Positions 35,207-43,303 of a stretch of 64,000 nucleotides of DNA are shown in pieces. This stretch comes from Desulfuromonas sp964536375 (lineage in GTDB: Bacteria > Desulfobacterota > Desulfuromonadia > Desulfuromonadales > Desulfuromonadaceae). The stretch lies in the NCBI GenBank assembly GCA_964536375.1, contig CAZHXF010000008.1:9151-73150 (forward strand), given 5' to 3'. The notes under the pieces were generated by a model that was not told the DNA's origin, did no database searches, and worked only from the letters and a program-made list of their open reading frames with translations. A program made the translations under genes and the position numbers. How positions within the stretch are numbered: position 1 is the stretch's first letter; every line of letters begins with the position of its first letter.

Positions 35207-36688
35207 TTAAATGCCGAACCAGTTGAGAGGTTGTGGATTGTAATTCTGGAAAATATGCTTGACCTCGGTATATTCTTCCAGCCCTATCCGACCGAGTTCC
35301 CGGCCGAGGCCGGACTGCTTGTACCCGCCCCATGGTGCCTGGGTGAAGTAAACATTGAAATCATTTTCCCAGACGGTGCCGAAGCGCAGCCCCTTACTCA
35401 TCCGGTGCATCCGGTCAGCGTCCCGGGTCCAGAAACCAGCTGCCAAACCATAAATCGTACTGTTGGCCCGGCGTATCACCTCATCTTCGTCGGTAAAGAC
35501 CTCTACAGTGATAACCGGGCCGAAAACTTCTTCCTGCACGATGCGCATGTCATTAGTACAGCCGGTAAACATGGTGGGCAGATAGAAAAATCCCTCCTGC
35601 AGTTCGGGAGCATCCGGCCGCTGACCGCCCAATTCGAGCCGAGCACCCTCTGCAATGGCGATGCGGACATAGTCCTCGACCTTGGCCAAGTGTTCCGCTG
35701 ATACCAACGGTCCCATCTGAGTTCCCACGTCAAAGCCATTGCCGATGCGGATTTTATCCATTCTAGCCTTGAGCCGAGCGACGAAACTGTCGTGAATCGA
35801 CGCCTCGACCATCAGCCGGCAGCCGGCAGAGCAAATCTGTCCGGCATGGAAAAAGACGCCGTTCAAGGCGTAGTCGAGGGCGATGTCGAGATCGGCGTCG
35901 GCGAATATGATGTTGGGATTTTTGCCGCCCAGCTCCAGAGCAACCTTTTTCACATTAACGCTAGCGGCCCGCATGATCGTTTTGCCGGTCTGGATACTGC
36001 CGGTAAAGGATATCAAGTCAACCTCCAGGCTCTCCGCCATTTCTGCGCCGACAGTGACGCCGGGACCGAGAACGATATTAACGACCCCCGCCGGGAATCC
36101 GGCCTCGATAGCCAGTTCTGTAACCTTGATCGTTGTCAGCGGGGTAATTTCACTCGGTTTCATTACCACGGTGCATCCGGCCGCCAAGGCCGGAGCCAGC
36201 TTCCACGACGCCTGCAGCAAGGGATAGTTCCACGGCGAGATCTGTCCGCAGACCCCAACCGGCTCGCGCACCACCCGGCTACTGGAATCAGGAATCGGCG
36301 AGGCAATAACTTCACCGCCATCTTTGTCAGCCAACCCCGCATAGTAACGGAATATACCGGCAATATCGTCCATGTCCCAGCGGCTCTCTTCGACCGTCTT
36401 GCCGGTATCAAGACTTTCCAGTTCCGCCAGTGTTTCCCGCTCCCGCTCGATAAGTTCAGCCAGGCGGTAGAGTAGCTTTCCTCTCGCCGCGCCGCTTTGG
36501 TCCGACCAGACACCGCTATCGAAGGTCTGCCGCGCTGCCGCAATAGCAGCTTTGGCATCTGCGCGCCCCCCTTCGGCGACTTCAGCAATCACCTGCTGGT
36601 TGAATGGGTTGATGATCTGGCGAGTTTGTCCCGACTCGGCAGCGACCCAGCGACCAGCTATATACATTTTATGGCTAATTATACTCAT
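35207..36688 (-). CDS. betB: Betaine aldehyde dehydrogenase
   Basis: 493 aa NAD-dependent aldehyde dehydrogenase. The catalytic general base is Glu252 (ALELGGKNPN) and the nucleophile is Cys286 (HAGQICSAGC). The N-terminal cofactor segment SPWNYPLLQASWKLAPALA is present. The C-terminal NPQPLNWF resembles betaine-aldehyde dehydrogenases of the GbsA/BetB group. It oxidises betaine aldehyde to glycine betaine. Its ATG overlaps the betA stop in a TAATG arrangement, so both enzymes of the pathway are translationally coupled. Confidence 0.93.
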   Translation of the reverse strand: MSIISHKMYIAGRWVAAESGQTRQIINPFNQQVIAEVAEGGRADAKAAIAAARQTFDSGVWSDQSGAARGKLLYRLAELIERERETLAELESLDTGKTVEESRWDMDDIAGIFRYYAGLADKDGGEVIASPIPDSSSRVVREPVGVCGQISPWNYPLLQASWKLAPALAAGCTVVMKPSEITPLTTIKVTELAIEAGFPAGVVNIVLGPGVTVGAEMAESLEVDLISFTGSIQTGKTIMRAASVNVKKVALELGGKNPNIIFADADLDIALDYALNGVFFHAGQICSAGCRLMVEASIHDSFVARLKARMDKIRIGNGFDVGTQMGPLVSAEHLAKVEDYVRIAIAEGARLELGGQRPDAPELQEGFFYLPTMFTGCTNDMRIVQEEVFGPVITVEVFTDEDEVIRRANSTIYGLAAGFWTRDADRMHRMSKGLRFGTVWENDFNVYFTQAPWGGYKQSGLGRELGRIGLEEYTEVKHIFQNYNPQPLNWFGI

Positions 36689-38343
36689 TAATTCTGTTCC
36701 CCAGCCTCATGGCGATAAAAACCTGCTTGCCCAGGAGCTTCCTGAGCATTGCCGAGGATCAGATCGGCGGCTTTTTCCGCCACCATCATCACTGGAGCGT
36801 AAATGTTGCCATTGGTGATTGAGGGAAAGACCGAGGCATCGACCACCCGCAGGTTTTCCACCCCGTGCACCTTAAGATTGGCATCAACGACGGCCATCTC
36901 ATCGTAACCCATTTTGCAGGTACAGCTGGGATGGTATGCACTCTCCCCTTCACGGGCGACAAAGTCGAGAATCTCTTCGTCGGTCTGCGCCTTAGAACCG
37001 GGGGACAATTCTTCGCCCCGCAGTCCATCGAAGGACTTTTGAGCGATGATGTTGCGGGAACACTTGATAGCTTCGACCCATTCGCGCCGTTCCTGCTCGG
37101 TGGAAAGATAGTTGAAGAAGATCTCTGGATAATCCGAGGCTTGCTTCGACGTTATCTTGACGTGGCCGCGCACATCGGTATTCATCGGCCCAACATGGAG
37201 TTGAAAACCGTGCCCCTGAGCTGGTGCCGAGCCATCGTAGCGGATAGCTATCGGTAAAAAGTGAAACTGCAGGTTGGGATAGGCGACCTGCTCATTGCCA
37301 CGAATAAAGCCTCCGGCTTCGAAATGATTGGTGGCTGCCACGCCTTTGCGGCGAAAGAGCCAGTCAAAACCAATTTTCGGCTGGTTGTACCACTTCAGCG
37401 CCGGGTATATGCTGACCGGCTTCGTACAGGCGTATTGGACATAGAGTTCCAGATGGTCCTGCAAGTTCTCGCCAACTCCGGGGAGGTTGTGAACCACATC
37501 GACACCGATGCTACTCAGATGTTCGGCATTACCGATGCCAGAGAGTTGCAACAACTGCGGAGAGTTTATAGCCCCGCCGCAGGAGATGATTTCGCCGGCG
37601 TAAGCCCGACAGCTTTTGCCGCCACGGGTATATTCAACGCCGACCGCCTTTTTGCCTTCGAAAAGGATACGCGTCGCCATAGCCCGACACTGGACGGTGA
37701 GGTTCGAGCGGTTTTTAACCGGGTGGTAATAGGCGCGGGCGGCGCTTTGCCGGCGAGCACGGTAGATATTCTGATCGAAGCGGCCGAGCCCTTCCTGCTG
37801 AAAGCCGTTGACATCATCGGTAACAGGATAGCCGATCTGCTCACCGGCTTTAAAGAAGGCATCGAAAAGCGGATTGTCACATTCCGCCGTGGTCAGGGCA
37901 AGAGGACCGTTCGAACCGTGGTATTGGTCCGCACCATTCAGGCGAGTTTCAGCTTTTCTGAAGTAAGGCAGGCAATGGGCATAGTCCCAGATTTCGAGAC
38001 CCTTGTTCTTGCTCCACTTTTCGTAATCCATAGCGTTACCGCGGATATAGATCATCCCGTTGATAGAACTTGATCCGCCGAGAACCTTGCCGCGCGGATG
38101 GGCTATGCGACGATTGTTCATCTGCGGTTCAGGAGCCGATTCGTACAACCAGTTATAAGTTTTGTCGGTGAGAAGATAGGTTAGCGCGGCCGGCATGTGG
38201 ATGCGAAAATCCCATTTGTAATCAGGCTTGCCTGCTTCAAGAACCAGTACCCGGTGTTTCGGGTTAGCGCTCAGTCGGTTGGCCATTACGCTACCTGCAG
38301 AGCCACCGCCAATAACAATAAAGTCGTACTTCTGCTTGTCCAT
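36688..38343 (-). CDS. betA: Choline dehydrogenase (GMC flavoprotein)
   Basis: 551 aa. It has an N-terminal FAD-binding YDFIVIGGGSAGSVMANRL, the GMC signatures GKVLGGSSSINGMIYIRG and GAINSPQLLQLSGIG, and the C-terminal active-site region HPSCTCKMG plus NGNIYAPVMMVAEKAADLI. It is membrane-associated in known cases and passes electrons from choline to the respiratory chain, giving betaine aldehyde. AAGGAG lies 8 nt before the ATG. It follows the regulator gene by 64 bp and overlaps betB by 1 nt. Confidence 0.93.
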   Translation of the reverse strand: MDKQKYDFIVIGGGSAGSVMANRLSANPKHRVLVLEAGKPDYKWDFRIHMPAALTYLLTDKTYNWLYESAPEPQMNNRRIAHPRGKVLGGSSSINGMIYIRGNAMDYEKWSKNKGLEIWDYAHCLPYFRKAETRLNGADQYHGSNGPLALTTAECDNPLFDAFFKAGEQIGYPVTDDVNGFQQEGLGRFDQNIYRARRQSAARAYYHPVKNRSNLTVQCRAMATRILFEGKKAVGVEYTRGGKSCRAYAGEIISCGGAINSPQLLQLSGIGNAEHLSSIGVDVVHNLPGVGENLQDHLELYVQYACTKPVSIYPALKWYNQPKIGFDWLFRRKGVAATNHFEAGGFIRGNEQVAYPNLQFHFLPIAIRYDGSAPAQGHGFQLHVGPMNTDVRGHVKITSKQASDYPEIFFNYLSTEQERREWVEAIKCSRNIIAQKSFDGLRGEELSPGSKAQTDEEILDFVAREGESAYHPSCTCKMGYDEMAVVDANLKVHGVENLRVVDASVFPSITNGNIYAPVMMVAEKAADLILGNAQEAPGQAGFYRHEAGEQN

Positions 38344-38407
38344 AATCTATTCTCCTTGTTGTTTTCAGCCGTTTTCATAAAGTGTTACGCTATCGGCTTG
38401 TCTCTGG

Positions 38408-39163
38408 TTATCGATCGATGGGGTTGCTGACCGGGTCGGTATCACTTACTTTTAGTACACAGCGTTCTAGCATAGCGTAGTGGGCACCGATGGAAGAAAG
38501 AGCTCGCAGCGGTTCATTGGCCGCAATATGACGGGCTGTTTCGACCCAGTTCATGGCTGTTTTTTGTTGATAGTCTGGGTCATCATACAAAGCGTAATCC
38601 TGAGAGCTGAATCCGAGTTGCAGAGCTTGCATGATCCACTCGAAAATCGGATTGTGGGTCATCCGAGCCAGATCGATGTTCAGTTCGCGATCCAGCTCTC
38701 CCAGCGCAGCCATATCCGGTTCTGGCTGGCTAAGGTACTCCATTAGTTTTTCAGCTTGTGCCACCAGCCGCTGCTTTTCGGCGGCATCAGCTCGAGCAAT
38801 CGCCAAAGTGGTAATGGTGCGGTCGATGCTTTCGCGAAATTCAGCGATATAGGTAAGTCCGACGTGATGCTGCTTCAAAAATAGAGCCAGAGATTCGCTG
38901 ACATTAGCAACATCGACCTGCTTTACGTAGGCCCCGCCCTTAGCTCCTTTGCGGATTTCGATCAGACCCTTTTGCTTGAGGGCACGCACGGCTTCCCGGA
39001 TAACGCCGCGGCCGGTTTTAAACTGTGCCTGTAGCTCCCGCTCACTGGGAAGACCTTCCCCGGGAAGAATCTTTTCGCCCAGGATAGCTGCTTCGATCTG
39101 CAGAGCCACATCCTCACCAGCGCGACCGGCTCGAGCCGGGATAAATAATGCTTTCGTAATCAT
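38408..39163 (-). CDS. GntR/FadR-family regulator of the choline cluster (inferred)
   Basis: 251 aa. An N-terminal winged helix-turn-helix covers about 15-80 (LPSERELQAQFKTGRGVIRE, then GAKGGAYV). A C-terminal all-helical FCD-type effector domain covers about 95-230 with conserved metal/ligand-type residues (FRESIDRT, ELDRELNIDLARMTHNP, HIAANEPLRAL). BetI, the usual choline regulator, is a TetR protein, so this is a different solution. Two TGGTnnnACCA palindromes lie upstream, one on its promoter, which fits autoregulation. It is first in the unit leading to betA and betB. Confidence 0.88.
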   Translation of the reverse strand: MITKALFIPARAGRAGEDVALQIEAAILGEKILPGEGLPSERELQAQFKTGRGVIREAVRALKQKGLIEIRKGAKGGAYVKQVDVANVSESLALFLKQHHVGLTYIAEFRESIDRTITTLAIARADAAEKQRLVAQAEKLMEYLSQPEPDMAALGELDRELNIDLARMTHNPIFEWIMQALQLGFSSQDYALYDDPDYQQKTAMNWVETARHIAANEPLRALSSIGAHYAMLERCVLKVSDTDPVSNPIDR

Positions 39164-39188
39164 AAACTACCTGTCTCCAACCCATGAA

Positions 39189-39199
39189 TGGTACTACCA
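39189..39199. promoter_or_regulatory. Operator-like palindrome, site 1
   Basis: TGGTACTACCA, 25 bp before the start codon of the regulator gene. It matches the GntR/FadR half-site geometry TGGT-N3-ACCA and the second site at 39327. Confidence 0.65.
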
Positions 39200-39326
39200 A
39201 GAAAACAAAAAAGACAAAGATCTCCATCGTTTACCGATCAGAAATCGGCATAACCCCCCTTTTATTAGACTTTTTCCTGTCTGGATTGCCCTTGCGATAA
39301 ATAATGCGATTAAGATAGCCGAGCAA

Positions 39327-39337
39327 TGGTAGTACCA
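39327..39337. promoter_or_regulatory. Operator-like palindrome, site 2, abutting the -10 box
   Basis: TGGTAGTACCA directly follows the -10 element of the minus-strand promoter (39338-39343), covering the transcription start. A repressor bound here would block RNA polymerase. Confidence 0.7.
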
Positions 39338-39366
39338 ATACTAGGGTGTCTGACTGTATATGTCAA
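39338..39366 (-). promoter_or_regulatory. Sigma-70-type promoter of the regulator/choline unit
   Basis: On the minus strand TTGACA (complement of 39361-39366), a 17-bp spacer, and TAGTAT (complement of 39338-39343). The transcript would have a leader of about 165 nt before the regulator ATG. Confidence 0.72.
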
Positions 39367-39495
39367 CCCCCCCTCTAAACGGTGGAGGTCGATTGTAATC
39401 TAAAGTGTTGAGCATAATAATGCACCACCCCACAGCCTATTTATCCCATCAGGGTAAACAACTTAACTAGATATAACTGCTTGGTTAATCAGTAA

Positions 39496-39666
39496 AATGA
39501 GCTACATTGTTTTGCGCGCAAAATATCCATCCACATCATCGCCCCGACAAAACAGCAACCAGAAGAACCAACGCTACACCCCCACGAAAAACTTTTCAAA
39601 GTTCGCCTTGAGTCTATTTGCGATCCAGCCAATTCGTTGACTAAATGGGCAGATCGCATAAAATGA
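39496..39666 (+). pseudogene. Possible IS5-type transposase N-terminal remnant
   Basis: An open frame without a proper start reads HEKLFKVRLESICDPANS then LTKWADRIK before a TGA at 39664. The pattern LFxxRLxxIxxxxxxLxxLAxxI resembles the first 30 residues of IS5-group transposases. The rest of the gene is absent. The match is by eye and short, so it is tentative. Confidence 0.35.
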
Positions 39667-39696
39667 AACAGTCTAGATAAATAATTTACCGGACAG

Positions 39697-39936
39697 AGTA
39701 TGCAGCGCATACTTAAATATGCGACTTACCTGGATTGAGAGGTATCTGGTGAGTATGGGCTGCAGGGGAGATCGGTGGCGCAACTCCCACTGAGAGGTTC
39801 TGCGCAGCAGCCAAAGACTCACCATATACGAGGAGGTACGAGAAAAAACTACGACCCGACAAATGAGCATTATCGCAATGCCAATTATCGGGTCGATTTG
39901 GAGGTCCATAGATTGTAGTGATTTTTTTTTAATCAC
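39697..39936. other. Gene-free stretch with successive stem-loops (candidate structured RNA or mobile-element end)
   Basis: Four clear hairpins lie in 240 bases: AGTATGC/GCATACT (39697-39713, 3-nt loop); a branched stem at 39742-39829 pairing GTAT, GGTGAGT and GGCTGC with GCAGCC, ACTCACC and ATAC; CGACCCGA/TCGGGTCG (39852-39895) with inner GCATT/AATGC; and GTGATT/AATCAC around a T-run (39918-39936). Open frames across it are poor in coding character. It matches no RNA family that I know. Confidence 0.45.
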
Positions 39937-40087
39937 CCTGTCCGCAGAATAATACTGAAGGCACTGGACCTTTTGCTAAATATCAAAATAGCTACCTGCT
40001 GAGCCGGAGACACCAACTGTCAGCTTCTGCGTAATACATTTATTACTGTCCGATAAGCCCTTATAAAACTCTTCAAAATCCAGTAAT

Positions 40088-40167
40088 CGTCATTCCCACG
40101 CAGGCGGGTATCCAGAGGTTTTCTGGGTTCACCAAAAAGCTGGATCCCCGTTTTCACGAGGATGACG
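40088..40167. repeat. Dispersed palindromic repeat (CGTCATTCCC-type, MITE/REP-like)
   Basis: The left arm 40088-40115 begins CGTCATTCCCACGCAGGCGG. The right arm 40140-40167 ends CACGAGGATGACG. The arms are imperfect inverted complements with a 24-bp loop. This CGTCATTCCCGCG...CGCGGGGATGACG pattern is a widespread repeat in proteobacterial genomes. Other copies should exist elsewhere in this genome. Confidence 0.72.
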
Positions 40168-40214
40168 ACTTTTGCAAGTGGCTATGGTATATGAGCTTTT
40201 AAACGATAGACCGT

Positions 40215-41195
40215 TTATGCTTTACCAGCGCTACCTAACACAAACTCATTCTTGTGCTTCATTAGCGCAACGAGTTCGGTGCGTGCTGCACCTAGATATT
40301 TACGTGGGTCAAATTCTTCGGGATTGTTAGCTAAAAATTCACGTATTTTTGCGGTCATTGCCAAACGACCATCAGAATCTATATTTATCTTACACACAGC
40401 ACTTTTGGCAGCTTGGCGCAATTGCTCTTCAGGTACACCAACTGCACCATCCATTTTGCCACCATATTGGTTAATAAGTTGAACATACTTTTGCACCACG
40501 CTGGAAGCTCCGTGCAACACAATGGGAAATCCAGGAATACGTCGTTCCACTTCAGAGAGGATATCAAAACGTAGCGGTGGCACCTCTTCACCGGGGGCTA
40601 ACTTAAATTTATACGCACCGTGGCTGGTGCCAATAGAGATAGCCAGCGAATCTACTCCGGTTTTAGCAACAAAATCTTCCACTTCATCAGGCTGAGTATA
40701 GTGCGATTTTTCGGCCACAACCTCATCCTCGATTCCAGCTAAAACTCCGAGTTCAGCCTCAACAGTTACATCAAACTGATGGGCATACTCAACCACCTGA
40801 CGCGTTAACGCCACATTATCCGCATAGTTGAGATGCGAACCATCGATCATAACCGAAGAGAATCCATTGTCGACACAGGTCTTGCACAACTCGAAGGTGG
40901 CACCGTGATCAAGATGCAAACACACCGGAATATCCGAACCCATTTCGCGTATCATAGCGATAGCGCCTGCTGCCATTCCCCGCAACATCGCACCATTAGC
41001 GTAGTTACGCGCGCCATTGCTTACCTGTACTATAACCGGAGAATTAGTTTCGCTGCAGGCCATAACAATGGCCTGCAATTGCTCCATATTGTTAAAATTG
41101 TAAGCTGGAATTGCATAGCCACCGTGAACGGCTTTAGCGAACATTTCACGGCTATTAACTAGACCAAGTTCGCTGTAGTGAATCTTGTTTTCCAT
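40215..41195 (-). CDS. fba: Class II fructose-bisphosphate aldolase
   Basis: 326 aa from the ATG at 41195 (GGGAG 8 nt upstream); the open frame reaches 41210. Zinc-ligand and active-site segments are visible: YAIPAYNFNNMEQLQA, CLHLDHGATFE, VMIDGSHL, VEAELGVLAGIEDE and the IVLHGASSV loop. It cleaves or forms fructose-1,6-bisphosphate in glycolysis and gluconeogenesis. It is divergent from gap, with a 286-bp intergenic region in which I could not fix promoters. Confidence 0.93.
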   Translation of the reverse strand: MENKIHYSELGLVNSREMFAKAVHGGYAIPAYNFNNMEQLQAIVMACSETNSPVIVQVSNGARNYANGAMLRGMAAGAIAMIREMGSDIPVCLHLDHGATFELCKTCVDNGFSSVMIDGSHLNYADNVALTRQVVEYAHQFDVTVEAELGVLAGIEDEVVAEKSHYTQPDEVEDFVAKTGVDSLAISIGTSHGAYKFKLAPGEEVPPLRFDILSEVERRIPGFPIVLHGASSVVQKYVQLINQYGGKMDGAVGVPEEQLRQAAKSAVCKINIDSDGRLAMTAKIREFLANNPEEFDPRKYLGAARTELVALMKHKNEFVLGSAGKA

Positions 41196-41481
41196 AGCAT
41201 ATTCTCCCAAAATTTGAATTAGTTAACCATGTCCATAATTACTTTTAATATCAGCGCTATCACTTAATGTCCAGCGCTAAGTAACTTAAGCAATAATACC
41301 TCCATCCTTTAATCAATTGACTTGTTTAACATACACTCAACGACACTTATTATCTATCCTTGTAAACATGGATATTTTCCATTAGGATGCGGAGAATTTA
41401 AGGTGGGTAAGTAACTGAAGAACAGCGGCTTGTTCTGCAATAGCAACAAAACCATAACCGATTCTACAAAGGGACCTGAGC

Positions 41482-42927
41482 ATGGATTGTAACAAACCGG
41501 AGCAGTATTTCAATGACTGGACTCAACGACTTGACCTAGCAGAGAGCATGGGGCCAATCATTGGCAGCCTTTACCGTCATCATGGAGTCAATGTCAGCAT
41601 TTATGGGCGCAGTTTGGTAAATCGTACCCCGCTTGGTATCCTGCGCGCCCACCGTTTTGCCCGCCTCATTCTGGACAGCGAGATTTCAGTGCGCGACAGT
41701 TTTCCACTGCTGAAAGCCATGAGTAAACTAGATTTAGCTCCAGGCAAAATAGACGTTGGCAAGCTCACCGTACGCTATCAGGCACAGGACGTTGGTGGCA
41801 CAGTTGAAGACTTCGTCAAGCAGGAGTTAGCCAGCCTCAACACCGGACTTAGTTCGGTTTTGAATGAACCACGCGATGTTGTACTCTATGGTTTTGGTCG
41901 CATTGGGCGCTTGCTAGCGCGCATACTGATAGAACAGACCGCCGGTGGTGACAAGCTGCGCGTGCGCGCGGCGGTGGTTCGTAAAGGTGGTCCAGACGAC
42001 TTGGTTAAACGTGCCAGCCTGTTGCGCCGCGATTCCGTGCACGGTCGTTTTCAGGGAGTTATCAAGGTTGACAGTGAGGAAAACGCCATCATAGCTAATG
42101 GCAACATGATCCGCATCATCTATGCCGATTCCCCTGACAGCATTGATTACACCCAGTACGGTATTAAAGATGCCATCCTCATCGACAACACCGGCAAATG
42201 GCGCGACCGTGAAGGTTTAGGGTTGCACCTTAAAACCAAGGGGGTAAACAAAGTTATCCTTACCGCTCCAGGCAAAGACGATATCCCTAACATAGTATTT
42301 GGCGTCAACAACGAGCTAATCTCCAGCACGGAAAATATTTACTCTGCTGCCAGTTGCACCACCAACGCCATAGTACCAATACTAAAAGCAGTAAACGATA
42401 AATTTGGCGTATTCAAGGGGCACGTTGAGACCTGCCACTCTTATACCAATGATCAGAACCTGATTGATAATTACCACAATGGCAACCGCCGCGGGCGCAG
42501 TGCGGCACTAAATATGGTAATAACCGAAACAGGTGCCGCAAAAGCGGTAGCTAAGGCATTGCCAGAATTGGCAGGCAAACTAACCGGCAACGCAATTCGC
42601 GTGCCTACGCCTAACGTCTCCATGGCCATGCTGAATCTGACACTGAATCAGGAAACTACAGTCGAAGAGCTCAACACCTATCTGCGCGATATGTCGCTTG
42701 ATTCACCGTTACAGGATCAAATCGATTACACCAAGTCTCCAGATGTGGTATCCACCGACTTCGTTGGTTCAAAATTTGCTGGTATTGTCGATTCGCTAGC
42801 CACTATCGTCGATGGCGACCGCTGCGTGCTCTATGTCTGGTATGACAATGAATATGGCTACAGCAATCAGGTGGTTGGCTTGGTTAAGGAAATTGTCGGT
42901 CTTAACTTACCTACCCTGCCCCGCTAA
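41482..42927 (+). CDS. gap: Glyceraldehyde-3-phosphate dehydrogenase with N-terminal extension
   Basis: 481 aa, about 145 longer than standard GAPDH. The extra N-terminal 125 residues (helical; DWTQRLDLAESMGPIIGSLY, FPLLKAMSKLDLAPGKID) precede the NAD-binding YGFGRIGRLLARIL (about 136-149). The catalytic cysteine lies in SAASCTTNAIVP (about 289-300). The substrate-binding segment includes HSYTNDQNLID and the C-terminus WYDNEYGYSNQVV. Similar long forms are known in some marine gammaproteobacteria and Desulfuromonadales. It lies opposite fba and is followed by a strong terminator. Confidence 0.94.
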   Translation: MDCNKPEQYFNDWTQRLDLAESMGPIIGSLYRHHGVNVSIYGRSLVNRTPLGILRAHRFARLILDSEISVRDSFPLLKAMSKLDLAPGKIDVGKLTVRYQAQDVGGTVEDFVKQELASLNTGLSSVLNEPRDVVLYGFGRIGRLLARILIEQTAGGDKLRVRAAVVRKGGPDDLVKRASLLRRDSVHGRFQGVIKVDSEENAIIANGNMIRIIYADSPDSIDYTQYGIKDAILIDNTGKWRDREGLGLHLKTKGVNKVILTAPGKDDIPNIVFGVNNELISSTENIYSAASCTTNAIVPILKAVNDKFGVFKGHVETCHSYTNDQNLIDNYHNGNRRGRSAALNMVITETGAAKAVAKALPELAGKLTGNAIRVPTPNVSMAMLNLTLNQETTVEELNTYLRDMSLDSPLQDQIDYTKSPDVVSTDFVGSKFAGIVDSLATIVDGDRCVLYVWYDNEYGYSNQVVGLVKEIVGLNLPTLPR

Positions 42928-42963
42928 GCGGGTCAATGTGCTAACAGACTAGAAATAAAACAC

Positions 42964-42997
42964 AAAAAGGGGAGCCGTTAACACGGCTCCCCTTTTT
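42964..42997. terminator. Bidirectional terminator between gap and rpsU
   Basis: A 15-bp perfect stem (AAAAAGGGGAGCCGT, 42964-42978, with its complement at 42983-42997), a 4-nt loop, T-run on plus and five T on minus. Confidence 0.92.
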
Positions 42998-43021
42998 CTT
43001 AACCTATGATGACTGAGGTGA

Positions 43022-43216
43022 TCAGTCTACACGCATCAAACGCTGCTTCTTACGCAAACGACGTTGTGCTTCTTTCTCTTTACGTTTACGCTTCACGCTT
43101 GGCTTTTCGTAAAATTTACGCTGCTTCATTTCACGAAAAAGTCCTTCCTGCTGCAGCTTACGCTTGAGCACGCGGATCGCTTTTTCAACGTTGTTATCAA
43201 GAACTTGAATTTCCAC
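43022..43216 (-). CDS. rpsU: 30S ribosomal protein S21 (bS21)
   Basis: 64 aa from a GTG at 43216, chosen because GGGGTGA lies 6 nt upstream and the product then begins VEIQVLDNNVEKAIRVLKRK, as in related bacteria. The frame extends to a TTG at 43222. The C-terminal half is highly basic (KPSVKRKRKEKEAQRRLRKK). bS21 sits near the 3' end of 16S rRNA and aids initiation. It has its own promoter just behind glgP. Confidence 0.95.
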   Translation of the reverse strand: MEIQVLDNNVEKAIRVLKRKLQQEGLFREMKQRKFYEKPSVKRKRKEKEAQRRLRKKQRLMRVD

Positions 43217-43269
43217 TAACAATCACCCCACTTTCAATAAACTATTTACTCTGCCAAAGCAGAATGCGA

Positions 43270-43298
43270 ACCATAGCTATGCGCTTGACAAATGTCAA
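43270..43298 (-). promoter_or_regulatory. Promoter of rpsU with palindromic -35 region
   Basis: On the minus strand TTGACA (complement of 43293-43298), a 17-bp spacer, and TATGGT (complement of 43270-43275). The -35 lies in an inverted repeat, CTTGACA-AA-TGTCAAG (43284-43299), so it also reads TTGACA on the plus strand. Confidence 0.62.
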
Positions 43299-43303
43299 GC
43301 CAT

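Noticed and set aside
35792..36475. 227-codon plus-strand open frame opposite betB
   Set aside because: Shadow of a conserved aldehyde dehydrogenase, with no independent support.
37261..38073. 270-codon plus-strand open frame opposite betA
   Set aside because: It is antisense to a fully conserved GMC oxidoreductase, has no ribosome-binding site and no recognisable motif; long antisense frames are common in GC-richer genes.
39742..39829. SRP (4.5S) RNA, because of a GCAGCCAA segment
   Set aside because: The GGTCAGG and GGAAG tetraloop-receptor elements of SRP RNA are missing.
39673..39936. 87-codon minus-strand frame with a hydrophobic start
   Set aside because: It runs through several strong hairpins, has no Shine-Dalgarno and no recognisable family; reported instead as a structured stretch.
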